Shown piece after piece: positions 43,538 through 51,377 of a stretch of 64,000 nucleotides of DNA; the first letter of the stretch is position 1, and the number at the start of each line of letters is the position of its first letter. Position numbers and translations under genes: made by a program. The stretch spans positions 1-64,000 of the forward strand of contig JAGXFW010000026.1 in NCBI GenBank assembly GCA_024637035.1. Direction: 5' to 3'. Under the pieces are notes generated by a model. It saw only the letters and a program-made list of their open reading frames with translations. It did not search any database and was not told the DNA's origin. The stretch comes from Actinomycetes bacterium (GTDB lineage: Bacteria > Actinomycetota > Thermoleophilia > RBG-16-64-13).

Positions 43538-45307
43538 TTGTCGGGACAAGAAGAGCCGCCGTCGGCAAGAGCGATGGCCCAGCCGGGGGACGAGTCCCCC
43601 GCACAGATGGGCGTTCGCTCAGGGCCCCTCGGTCGTCCGGACTCGGATGAGCGGGCTAGCCATGATCTGGCGACGGAGGCCTGCGCGGCGTTGTACCGGG
43701 CATATCGAGCCGCTCGCTTCTACCCGGCCAACCACCCTGTCGCGGTGGAGAGCCTCGATGCGCTCTCTCAGACATTCGCGAGGACGCTGGACGAGATCGG
43801 CTCGCTGAAGCTCACCGTGATGCCGGAGGCGTTCCTGTTCGGAGACCAAGCGGTGTTCGGCGGCGACGGGATCCGCGACAACATCGCCGAGTTGATGTTC
43901 CGCGACGGGATCCGCTCCCTCACGTTCCACCGGGGCATCGAGCACGAAGAGGTCTCTGAGTTCGTGTGGACCCTGGTGCGTGCGCAAGAGATCGGACGCG
44001 AGGAACAGGATCTAGCCACGATCCTGTGGGACTGCGACTTCGCCCACCTGGACTACAGCGTCACCGACCCCCTTCTCGAAGGCGATGACTGGGAGGGCAA
44101 GGGGCAGGTGCTCGAACGCTTCCGCGCCGACTTGCTCGACAAGGCAGCCCATCCCGAGCACATCGATTTGGGGACGCCAACGGCGACAGGGCCGGGCGAA
44201 GCCGGTTCGCTGGACGACCCTGCAAACTCCATCATCATGCAGGAGTTCTCGTCTGAAGCGATCTCAGGGCAGCTCGAGAACGAACCCGACGTCCTGTTCG
44301 AGTTCCTCGAAGTGCTCACCGAGGTGCTCGTCACGGGTTCGACGGACGAGGAGGTCGGTTCGGCCTCCAAGGCCATCTCGGATGTGCTCAGTTCGTACCT
44401 CGACTGGGGGGAGTTCGGCTCCCTCACGCTGGCGGTCCGCAGACTACAAAGCATCAGCGAGACGACGCCTGCGCGGTCGACCGAGATAACCGGGATCCTC
44501 GATGGGCTGGCATCGCCCGATGCGCTCCGCAAATCTATCTTCGAGCTCGACGGCAAGCTCGCGGAACGTAGACCGCAACTCGAAGAACTCCTGTATCTGT
44601 TGCGTCACGCCGCCTACCCGTCGCTCGTGGAGCTGCTCGCTGAGGCGGGAGGGAAGACGTCTCGGAAGTGCATCCTCAACGTCTGCACGATGGGGGAGGG
44701 CGTCCCACTCCCGCTGGTGACCGCCAAGATGAACGACCCACGATGGTACGTGGTGCGCAACATGGTATTCATGCTCGGGGCTCTCGGTGATCCCGAGGCG
44801 GGATCGCACCTGGAGGGCGCCCTCGACCATCCAGACGAGAGAGTCCGTCGCGAGGCCGTGCGCTCCCTATCGGGGTTGGGCGGACCACGAGCCAACTACC
44901 TCATCACGTCGAGCCTCACAGACCCGGCGCCGTCTGTGCGTATCTTGGCCGCTCGCGCACTCGCCCGACTGGGACAACCCGACGCCGCAGCCGCGATACT
45001 CACCCAGATCACTTCCAAGGACTTCCCTGGTCGCGACGACACTGAGGTCGAAGTGTTCTTCGAAGCGCTCGGTGAAGTGGCCGATGATCGTGCCCTGCCC
45101 TTCCTCCAAGATCTCTGGGGGGGCAAGACGTTCCTGCGAAGCAAGCCGATGGCGATACGCCTCGGCGCTCTCAAGGCGATGGGCAGGATGGCGACGCCGG
45201 AGGCCATGGATATCCTCGCACGTGCATCCCGCGCAGGAGATGAAGAACTCCGCAGGCAGGCCAGACGAAGCCTGCTCGAAGCCGAACGCCGGGCGGCGAA
45301 CCGATGA
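43538..45307 (+). CDS. HEAT-repeat protein with an N-terminal domain shared with the HD-GYP protein
   Basis: The C-terminal half (about residues 380-590) contains HEAT/PBS-lyase-type repeats (NMVFMLGALGDPEAGSHLEGAL, written here in parts: VRREAVRSLSGLGG, VRILAARALARLGQ, LGALKAMGRMATPEAMDIL). The N-terminal 150 residues (FYPANHPVAVESLDALSQ, then LTVMPEAFLFGDQAVFGGDG and FRDGIRSLTFHRGIEHEE) match the N-terminal domain of the downstream protein in pattern. The start is uncertain: TTG 43538 has GGGAGG 4 bp upstream, whereas ATG 43574 has a poor site. It overlaps the HD-GYP gene by 4 bp. It is probably a scaffold for its partner; it has no enzyme motif. Confidence 0.78.
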   Translation: MSGQEEPPSARAMAQPGDESPAQMGVRSGPLGRPDSDERASHDLATEACAALYRAYRAARFYPANHPVAVESLDALSQTFARTLDEIGSLKLTVMPEAFLFGDQAVFGGDGIRDNIAELMFRDGIRSLTFHRGIEHEEVSEFVWTLVRAQEIGREEQDLATILWDCDFAHLDYSVTDPLLEGDDWEGKGQVLERFRADLLDKAAHPEHIDLGTPTATGPGEAGSLDDPANSIIMQEFSSEAISGQLENEPDVLFEFLEVLTEVLVTGSTDEEVGSASKAISDVLSSYLDWGEFGSLTLAVRRLQSISETTPARSTEITGILDGLASPDALRKSIFELDGKLAERRPQLEELLYLLRHAAYPSLVELLAEAGGKTSRKCILNVCTMGEGVPLPLVTAKMNDPRWYVVRNMVFMLGALGDPEAGSHLEGALDHPDERVRREAVRSLSGLGGPRANYLITSSLTDPAPSVRILAARALARLGQPDAAAAILTQITSKDFPGRDDTEVEVFFEALGEVADDRALPFLQDLWGGKTFLRSKPMAIRLGALKAMGRMATPEAMDILARASRAGDEELRRQARRSLLEAERRAANR

Positions 45308-46719
45308 GCCGGCCGATCGCCAGAGACACGGCGACGGACGCGTTCGAACGCCGTCTCGTGCACATGCTTTCGGGCGCCCTCCGAACGGCCGAGTTCCACG
45401 AACGGGACAACCAGGTGGCAGTGGAGGGTGTCGACGGGCTCTACCGTGCTCTGAGAGAGCGCACGGAGACGTTGGGCGCGACCGCCATATCCACCCGCAA
45501 CCGGCACGTCTTCGTCGATGGCGAGCGGGTGCGCATGGGAGCGTCGGACTACCTCAACCTCACATCCTTCATCAAGACTCTCGACAGGTGGGGGGTCGGA
45601 TCGCTCACCGTACTGCCCGGCATCACCCGAGACGAACTCACGGCCTTCATCTATGGTGTGGCCCGCGGGCGGCGCGACGGCGACTTGGCCACCCTCCAGA
45701 AGCGGTTGATCCGTGACAACGTCAGGAGCGTCGAACTGGGAGCCCCGACCGAGGAGGGTTTCGCCGAAGACCCTGAAAGCCTGCCGGTACGCACCTACGG
45801 ATCGTGCCTCGAGGTCATGGGCGAACTGCACACGGCGATCGTCGGTAACCGACAGATCCGCACGCGCCGTGTGAGGCGCGTGACGCAGTCGGTGGTCGAT
45901 CAGATGATGCGCGACGAGTACGCCCTCCTCGCGCTCACTACGATCAAGCGCTTCGACGACCACCTCTTCTCCCACTCGACCAACGTCGCGGTGCTCTCCG
46001 TCGCTCTCGGACAGCGCTTGGGCCTGCAGAAGTCGCAACTTGGCGAGCTCTGTCTGGCCGCCTTCATGCATGATCTGGGGAAGATCGCCGTTCCGAAGGG
46101 CATCCTCGACAAGCCCGGTACGCTCGACGATCACGAGCGCGAAGAGATCAACCAGCACCCCATCCACTCCGTGCACATCCTGTTGAACCAGGGAAACCTG
46201 AGTCAGTCGACCCTGCGCGCGATCATCGGGGGATTCGAGCATCACATCAACTTCGACATGTCGGGCTACCCGCTCCTCTCCCACAAGAAGGGGCTCACCC
46301 TGTTCGGTCGCATCATCACCCTCGCCGATCGTTTTGACGCGATCTCCACTCCACGGGTGTACCGCGAGACCAGCTTCACGCCACACCAGGCCATACGCCA
46401 CGTCATCGAACACGCGGGCACCCAGTTCGATCCCGAACTCGTGGGTGTGTTCGTGCGCATGATCGGGCTCTATCCGCCCGGCACGGTGGTCGGACTCAGC
46501 AGCGGGGACGTGGCGGTCTCGATACAGCCGGGACAAGGGGATCGCAGCGTCGATAGGCCGCTCGTGAGAATAATCAAGGGGAATGACATCGGTGTCTCGC
46601 GCGACCTGAGCGAGACGGATGACGCCGGGGACTACCCGCTCTCCATCGTCGGCGTGTACAACCCGGGCAACGAGGGTCTGTTCCCCGCGATGGATCCAGA
46701 ATCCCTCAGGCACTTCTAG
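45304..46719 (+). CDS. HD-GYP-domain protein, predicted cyclic-dinucleotide phosphodiesterase with altered GYP motif
   Basis: This 471-residue protein has an N-terminal domain shared with the HEAT protein (residues 20-150; HVFVDGERVRMGASDYLNLT, WGVGSLTVLPGITRDEL) and an HD-GYP domain (about 205-400). The HD pair is in FMHDLGKIAVPKGILDKPG (His256, Asp257). The second motif reads HHINFDMSGYP (313-323) instead of the usual HHE-x-x-DGxGYP, so the Glu metal ligand is missing. DRFDAIST is kept. c-di-GMP hydrolysis may therefore be altered or lost. It is translationally coupled to the HEAT gene (ATGA). Confidence 0.85.
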   Translation: MSRPIARDTATDAFERRLVHMLSGALRTAEFHERDNQVAVEGVDGLYRALRERTETLGATAISTRNRHVFVDGERVRMGASDYLNLTSFIKTLDRWGVGSLTVLPGITRDELTAFIYGVARGRRDGDLATLQKRLIRDNVRSVELGAPTEEGFAEDPESLPVRTYGSCLEVMGELHTAIVGNRQIRTRRVRRVTQSVVDQMMRDEYALLALTTIKRFDDHLFSHSTNVAVLSVALGQRLGLQKSQLGELCLAAFMHDLGKIAVPKGILDKPGTLDDHEREEINQHPIHSVHILLNQGNLSQSTLRAIIGGFEHHINFDMSGYPLLSHKKGLTLFGRIITLADRFDAISTPRVYRETSFTPHQAIRHVIEHAGTQFDPELVGVFVRMIGLYPPGTVVGLSSGDVAVSIQPGQGDRSVDRPLVRIIKGNDIGVSRDLSETDDAGDYPLSIVGVYNPGNEGLFPAMDPESLRHF

Positions 46720-46720
46720 C

Positions 46721-46882
46721 AGGCTGTTGAAGAATGGACGCTTCGCCGCCAGGGCGCGATGGGCACGCGTGAGGCAAGGACGAGAGGAAGCGCTCGTAGC
46801 AGCCGCTACGTGCGCGACCGAGGACGCCGCATCGCGCCGTCCAGTGCGTTCTGGCGGCCAAGGCTTCGATCTTCAACAGCCT
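46721..46882. repeat. 162-bp palindromic repeat element with AGGCTGTTGAAGA termini
   Basis: The element starts AGGCTGTTGAAGA one base after the HD-GYP stop and ends TCTTCAACAGCCT-like at 46882 (CTTCAACAGCCT). The arms, about 40-50 bp each, are imperfect inverted repeats; both contain a copy of the ccgccag...gcgcgatg block. A frame of spurious Arg-rich codons crosses it. It has no transposase. Ends of this type are known from non-autonomous palindromic repeats in several phyla; a right half copy is at 41952-42022. Confidence 0.85.
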
Positions 46883-46932
46883 CCCAAGGTTCGGTCTGCC
46901 GAACGGGGACTGAACGGGGATCTGAACAACCC

Positions 46933-46964
46933 GTACCGTTCATGCCCGGCAGCGTACCGTCCAT
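46933..46964. promoter_or_regulatory. Two direct repeats upstream of the 6C RNA promoter, 21 bp apart
   Basis: gtaccgttcat at 46933-46943 recurs as gtaccgtccat at 46954-46964, 10 of 11 bases identical and exactly two helical turns apart. The second copy ends 6 bp before the -35 hexamer. The placement fits a dimeric activator bound next to RNA polymerase. Confidence 0.55.
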
Positions 46965-46970
46965 CACCTC

Positions 46971-46999
46971 TTTACACCCATCCACCACTAGGCTACAAT
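46971..46999 (+). promoter_or_regulatory. Sigma-70-type promoter of the 6C RNA
   Basis: TTTACA at 46971-46976 and TACAAT at 46994-46999 are separated by exactly 17 bp; each differs from consensus at one base. Transcription should start at about 47005-47007. Confidence 0.85.
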
Positions 47000-47005
47000 G
47001 CTCGT

Positions 47006-47092
47006 ACGGCTGGTGGAGAAGTCATCCGCAGCCATTGAGGAGCCCCCCAATGCCGGCCTTTCTCGCCCCCCGGGAAAGGCCGGATCCTTTTC
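47006..47092 (+). ncRNA. Candidate 6C RNA (actinobacterial small RNA with two C-rich loops)
   Basis: Two hairpins carry loops with runs of six C: stem CATTG/CAATG (47033-47037 with 47048-47052, loop AGGAGCCCCC plus the closing C) and stem CCGGCCTTTC/GAAAGGCCGG (47053-47062 with 47074-47083, loop with CCCCCC), followed by TCCTTTT as an intrinsic terminator. This pair of C-loops is the defining feature of the 6C motif (Rfam RF01066), seen in mycobacteria and streptomycetes. It has its own promoter and about 87 nt of transcript. In mycobacteria the C-loops pair with G-rich sites in target mRNAs. The 3' end points toward the converging MBL gene; 47093-47217 holds nothing else I can recognise. Confidence 0.8.
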
Positions 47093-47217
47093 TCCGCTTC
47101 GCGACTCAGGTAGTGGAGATCCGCCCCCTGCACGAAGACCGCGCCGTCCATACCCTCCCGGCAGAGGGCGGTCTGCACACGAGAGATCGGGGACTCAAGC
47201 TCCGAGATGGGGTCGTC

Positions 47218-48216
47218 CTACCTCGGATCCTCCTGCCTCGGCCCTTCCTCACTCTCGCCGGAAGGCCCGTACACGTCGACCTCTCCCTCTCGGGAACGAC
47301 GAAGCACTCCCGCAGTGACCAGTCGCTCCGCGTGACCGAACACCTCGCCCATGGCGAGGAAGCCGTTGATCGGGTCCACCCCAGGGAATAGCCTCATGGC
47401 CGCGCGGAAGATGGTGCTCGTTCCTTCGAAGGCCTTCCGCACGGCCAGGACCCTAAGGTCGAACTGCTCAACGATCTCGCCGATACGCCCCGCCACGGCC
47501 TGGAACGGCCGACCGTGGCCGGGCAGCACCAACGAGACATCCATCGCACGCAGGGCGTCGAGTGACGCCATGTAGTCGCTCAGCCCACTGTCAACGGGGT
47601 CCAGGAACAGATACAGCCCGGGGTTCGGGGTGATGCGCTCAAGGAGGTGGTCTCCCGCGAGCAGCACGCCATCGGTCTCGCGGTAGAGCCCCATGCCACC
47701 CTCTGTATGCCCCGGCAGAGCAAGCACCGTCCACGGATCGCCGAACCCGGTCACGACCTCCCCGGCCGGCAACGCCGCCGCCCTGGAGACGGAGTCTCCC
47801 ATGGTCGCCATCGAGGTCGTCCATGTCTCAAGGGCGCCCAGAAGTGAGGTCGGGACACCCCAGCGAGGCAGCAGCCTCTGTACGGCACCAGAGAAAGCCT
47901 CCACGTGCGCCGGGAAGTCCTGCAGCTTGCTCACGTCTTCGGGCCCCGCCATCACGGCCGCCTCGGAGAATTCGTGCGCTAGCCCGTGGTGGTCGACGTG
48001 TGCGTGGCTGATGAAGACCGCATCTACGTCGCGAGGCTCCAGGCCCAACTCGGCCAGGCCGCGACGAAGGTCGTCGCGCGCCTGCGGGTGCTTCAAGCCG
48101 GTATCGAACAGAGCCACTCTCCGTCCGATGAGGACATAGGCGTTCGTCGGATCGGTGTCGAACGGCGTGAATACCGGCAACCGGAACACACCCGTGGTCT
48201 CTTCAGTGGGAGGCAC
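47218..48216 (-). CDS. MBL-fold metallo-hydrolase
   Basis: This 332-residue metallo-beta-lactamase-fold hydrolase starts at GTG with GGAG upstream. It has the metal motif SHAHVDHHGLA, then ALPGHTEGGMGLY (third His), LLAGDHLLE (Asp) and PGHGRPF (last His), so a two-metal site is complete. An extra C-terminal helical region (HAERLVTAGVLRRSREGEV) resembles the winged-helix tail of the LACTB2-like group, which includes nucleases and thioester hydrolases. The substrate is unknown. Its stop faces the 6C RNA. Confidence 0.85.
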   Translation of the reverse strand: MPPTEETTGVFRLPVFTPFDTDPTNAYVLIGRRVALFDTGLKHPQARDDLRRGLAELGLEPRDVDAVFISHAHVDHHGLAHEFSEAAVMAGPEDVSKLQDFPAHVEAFSGAVQRLLPRWGVPTSLLGALETWTTSMATMGDSVSRAAALPAGEVVTGFGDPWTVLALPGHTEGGMGLYRETDGVLLAGDHLLERITPNPGLYLFLDPVDSGLSDYMASLDALRAMDVSLVLPGHGRPFQAVAGRIGEIVEQFDLRVLAVRKAFEGTSTIFRAAMRLFPGVDPINGFLAMGEVFGHAERLVTAGVLRRSREGEVDVYGPSGESEEGPRQEDPR

Positions 48217-48242
48217 GTGCTCTCCTGGCTCGATGATTGCTC

Positions 48243-48275
48243 GACGAACGGCCCCGCTCGAGGACGAACGGCCCC
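48243..48275. repeat. Direct repeat with a 20-bp period
   Basis: gacgaacggcccc is found at 48243-48255 and again at 48263-48275. The pair lies in the gap between the MBL gene start and the yqeC-mocA stop. Confidence 0.75.
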
Positions 48276-48293
48276 TTCGGAGGCTACCAGAGT

Positions 48294-49790
48294 TCAGCCG
48301 GCGGCGGCACCATCCTCGGCAAGAAGCCCCCGGATGTGGTCGAGATCATCCGGCGAATCCACGTCGAGCGCTTCTCCGCCCCGCGGCGGAAGCGAATGTA
48401 CCCGACCGGCGTATCGCCGAAGTATGTCCCGGGCGCCGGAATCGCCCACGAGCTCCAGCACCATCGGAAGCAGGGAGCGGTGCATCACCACCGGCGGGCC
48501 GACGCCGCCGCTGTCCCCGGCAGCCACTCCCACGATCCCACCGGGCGGGCCGTCCGCCAAGACCGAGCCGCCGGTGCCCAGCCCGACAGCCGCCGCTCCG
48601 CGGCGGCGCGCCTCAGCCCACGCGGCGAGAATACGCTGAAGCGTGGCCGCCGAGACCAGGGGCTGGTCGCCAAGGGCCACGAGGAGATCCCGGGGCTCCC
48701 GCATCGCGCTCACGCCGAGCCGCAGCGATGACGCCATGCCTTCTTCAGGATGCAGGTTCCGCACCATCTCGTACCCTCCAGCGGGAACTTCCTCGCGCAG
48801 CGCACGGCCGAGGGCGTCGGCTTCTCGACCGGCGACCACCACGATGTCTCCGAACGCGCGCGAATCAACAACGGCTCGCACCACGTGCCCGACCACCGTC
48901 CCTTGGCCGAGTCGGGCGAGCACTTTGGGCGCATCATCGCGGCCGCCCCCCATCCTCGAGCCAAGACCGGCGGCGAGGATCACCGCCGCCGGCGCCTGGT
49001 CGATGGGTCGTAGGCACCGCATCTGCACGTCGGGAGACAGACGCCCCGCCCAAACCTCGTCGGCACCCTCGGCGGCGGAGATCTCCAGGTCGGCGGTTGG
49101 GGGCCACCGGTCGGCCTTGTTCAGGTAGACGAGGAACCTGGCTCCGACAGGAACGTGCGAACGGTAGCCACGAACAGCCGCGCGAAGCAGCGCGGAAGCG
49201 GGTATCGGCTCCCCGGCGGCGAGTCCCAGGAGGGAGGCGAGTGCGCCCGGTCGATGCACGTGCGCCCCATCGAGGGGCGCGCCTTGCGCGTCGAGGCCGG
49301 CCACCGAAACCACCAGCGACGCGCAGGATGGCACCACCGGCTCCCACTCCGCCGGCGCCTTCAGCGGGCGCCCGGCGGCACCGTCCGCCTCCACCAACAC
49401 CGCCTCGACACCGGGCACGTCACGAAACGCCCGCACCCACTCCGCATCGATTCCCACGACCTTTCCCTGCTGATCGAGACCGGCACCCACCACAGGGCTC
49501 CCGCCCGTCGAGGCAGATGCGCCGGCAGCGACGAGTCGCCGCACGGAGGAGAGCAGGTCAGGTAGGGAATCGCGAACGACCAGCGGCCGCCCCTCCGGCC
49601 CTGGCGCCAGGATACGCGTGGTGGTGGTCAGCACGACGTGGCGGCCCGCGGCTTCGTAGTCTCTAGCCAAGGCGTCCATCAAGCACGACTTGCCTCCGGC
49701 CCCCACCAGGGCCACCACCTCCGACGGCCCCAGCCGCCACAGATCGGTGATGCGCGCGCGTGCCGTTTCCGCCGTTGCCATGTCGTCCAC
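48294..49790 (-). CDS. YqeC-MocA fusion: selenium-dependent hydroxylase accessory domain plus molybdenum cofactor cytidylyltransferase
   Basis: This 498-residue protein joins two domains. Residues 1-230 match YqeC, a P-loop protein (VALVGAGGKSCLMDALARD, about 27-45; LVEADGAAGRPLKAP) associated with selenium-dependent molybdenum hydroxylases. Residues 265-498 match MocA, which adds CMP to molybdopterin: AVILAAGLGSRMGG (NTP-binding), LLVALGDQPLVSAATLQ and ALDVDSPDDLDHI. It is divergent from the three molybdenum hydroxylase genes and so is the probable cofactor supplier for them. The presence of YqeC suggests a selenium-labile cofactor. The start is GTG 49790 or ATG 49781. Confidence 0.85.
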   Translation of the reverse strand: MDDMATAETARARITDLWRLGPSEVVALVGAGGKSCLMDALARDYEAAGRHVVLTTTTRILAPGPEGRPLVVRDSLPDLLSSVRRLVAAGASASTGGSPVVGAGLDQQGKVVGIDAEWVRAFRDVPGVEAVLVEADGAAGRPLKAPAEWEPVVPSCASLVVSVAGLDAQGAPLDGAHVHRPGALASLLGLAAGEPIPASALLRAAVRGYRSHVPVGARFLVYLNKADRWPPTADLEISAAEGADEVWAGRLSPDVQMRCLRPIDQAPAAVILAAGLGSRMGGGRDDAPKVLARLGQGTVVGHVVRAVVDSRAFGDIVVVAGREADALGRALREEVPAGGYEMVRNLHPEEGMASSLRLGVSAMREPRDLLVALGDQPLVSAATLQRILAAWAEARRRGAAAVGLGTGGSVLADGPPGGIVGVAAGDSGGVGPPVVMHRSLLPMVLELVGDSGARDILRRYAGRVHSLPPRGGEALDVDSPDDLDHIRGLLAEDGAAAG

Positions 49791-49853
49791 AGTACCATCA
49801 CTGCCCTAACCCTGAGCACGGAGAATCTCCCGCGCGACACCGGAGTATCCGGG

Positions 49854-49883
49854 TTGTTCCGGCCCGCAGGGTGGTGCTATAGT
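49854..49883 (+). promoter_or_regulatory. Promoter of the molybdenum hydroxylase operon
   Basis: TTGTTC at 49854-49859 and TATAGT at 49878-49883 are 18 bp apart. The leader to the GTG at 49963 is about 73 nt; it contains a TGGTCGGCCAGTTAACAA stretch with short palindromes that could be an operator, and a GC hairpin. Confidence 0.7.
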
Positions 49884-49962
49884 CTGGATGTTGGTTGGTC
49901 GGCCAGTTAACAAACAGCCCGCGGCGCCTCCCCGGCGCTGCATGCGGGTTGGGGGGTGAGCA

Positions 49963-50835
49963 GTGTTCCTGCCTGATTTCGACTACCACGCGCCTGAGAC
50001 TCTGGCAGAGGCGTGCGATCTCGTGCGCGACCTCGGCCCAAGCGCAAAAGTCCTTGCCGGCGGCACGGACCTGCTGATCAAGTTGAAGCACGGCCTGGTC
50101 ACCCCGACGGCGGTGATCTCCCTCAAGGCGCTCGACGAGCTGAAGACGATCACTCACGTGCCCGGCAGGGGCGTCGTGATCGGCGCGCGAGCCACTCACA
50201 ACGACCTCGTGAACTCGCCGTTGCTCCACGAACGCTTCCTTTCCGTCTCGGAAGCGGCTCACAAGTTGGCGAACAACCAGGTGCGCAACCGGGGTACGGT
50301 GGGCGGCAACCTGGTCAACGCGATCCCCTCGGCCGACCTCCCTCCCATCCTGATCGCTCTGGACGCATGGATCACCCTGGTGGGCTCCAACACGAGTCGC
50401 ACAGTACCTTTGCACAGCTTCTTCACCGGACCGAGCTGCTGCGTCATCGACCCTGTTGACGAGATACTCACCGAGATCGTGCTGCCGGACCAACAGACCA
50501 CGGGAAGCACGTATCTGAAGTTCGCTCTGCGCCGCTCGGGCGCCCTCTCGGTGACCGGCGTAGCCGTGGCTGTCACCATGGACGGCGACACCATCGTCGA
50601 TTCCCGCATCTGCCTTGGCGCGGTGTTCCCGGTGCCGGTCCGTGCCAACGACGCCGAAGACCTGCTGCGCGGCAAGACCTGGAGCGACGAACTCCTGGCC
50701 GAGGCCGGCGAGGCCGCATCCTGCTGTGCGCTCCCGATCACCGACATCCGCGGCACCGCTGAGTATCGCCTCGACCTGGTGCGGGTGCTCACGAAGCGCG
50801 CTCTCAAGCGAGCCATCACGGAGGGTCACGTCTGA
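49963..50835 (+). CDS. Molybdenum hydroxylase, FAD-binding medium subunit
   Basis: This 290-residue protein is the flavin subunit of a xanthine dehydrogenase-family enzyme. It has the FAD pyrophosphate loop LAGGTDLLIKLK (about 34-45) and VRNRGTVGGNLVNAIPSADL (105-125), then a C-terminal CO-dehydrogenase-flavoprotein-type domain. It lacks the extra Cys-rich insertion that carries the [4Fe-4S] cluster in 4-hydroxybenzoyl-CoA reductase beta subunits. GTG start with a GGGGGG Shine-Dalgarno sequence. It overlaps the next gene by one base (TGATG). Confidence 0.92.
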   Translation: MFLPDFDYHAPETLAEACDLVRDLGPSAKVLAGGTDLLIKLKHGLVTPTAVISLKALDELKTITHVPGRGVVIGARATHNDLVNSPLLHERFLSVSEAAHKLANNQVRNRGTVGGNLVNAIPSADLPPILIALDAWITLVGSNTSRTVPLHSFFTGPSCCVIDPVDEILTEIVLPDQQTTGSTYLKFALRRSGALSVTGVAVAVTMDGDTIVDSRICLGAVFPVPVRANDAEDLLRGKTWSDELLAEAGEAASCCALPITDIRGTAEYRLDLVRVLTKRALKRAITEGHV

Positions 50836-51377
50836 TGGAGACCATAGACGACACACGTAAGACCACCGCGGGCCCGAAGCCCAAGCGGTATGTGATCGAC
50901 CTCACGGTGAACGGCGACCCCCGCACTGTGGTGGTCAAGGGAAACGCCCTGCTGGTGAACGTACTCCGCGACGAACTCGACCTCACCGGCACGAAGAAGG
51001 GGTGCGAACTCGGTGACTGCGGGTCGTGCACCGTACTCCTCGACGGCATTCCCGTGGACGCCTGCCTCGTGCTCGCGCTCGAGGCGGACGGATGCGACAT
51101 CGTCACCATCGAGGGCGTCGCGGCGCATGGGGAACTCGACCGCCTGCAGGCCACGTTCGTGGACAAGGCCGCGGTGCAGTGTGGCTACTGCACGCCCGGC
51201 ATGATCCTCTCGGCCAAGGCACTTCTCACCAAGAACCCACATCCCACCGAGCCGGAGATCCGCGCCGCGATCGCGGGGAACCTGTGTCGCTGCACGGGCT
51301 ACGTGAACATAGTCAAGGCCATCGCCGCGGCGGCAGAGATCGAGACAGCAGCAACGGAAAGTGGAGAAGCCCGATGA
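50835..51377 (+). CDS. Molybdenum hydroxylase, two [2Fe-2S] cluster small subunit
   Basis: This 180-residue subunit has a plant-ferredoxin-type [2Fe-2S] site (GCELGDCGSC with Cys57, Cys62 and Cys65, plus Cys77) and a helical [2Fe-2S] site (CGYC, Cys116/119, and CRCTGY, Cys151/153). Electrons pass through these between the molybdenum centre and FAD. About 20 extra residues precede the ferredoxin domain. Start and stop overlap both neighbours, so the three subunits are translationally coupled. Confidence 0.95.
   Translation: METIDDTRKTTAGPKPKRYVIDLTVNGDPRTVVVKGNALLVNVLRDELDLTGTKKGCELGDCGSCTVLLDGIPVDACLVLALEADGCDIVTIEGVAAHGELDRLQATFVDKAAVQCGYCTPGMILSAKALLTKNPHPTEPEIRAAIAGNLCRCTGYVNIVKAIAAAAEIETAATESGEAR

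Noticed and set aside
46759-47391. Arg-rich ORF across the palindromic element and 6C RNA
   Set aside because: It crosses an inverted repeat, a promoter and a terminator; the product is low complexity.
49963-50835. FAD subunit as a true 4-hydroxybenzoyl-CoA reductase beta subunit
   Set aside because: The Cys-rich insertion for the [4Fe-4S] cluster is absent.
51026-51373. N-terminal extension of the molybdopterin subunit
   Set aside because: It overlaps the iron-sulfur subunit in another frame; ATG 51374 starts the conserved region.
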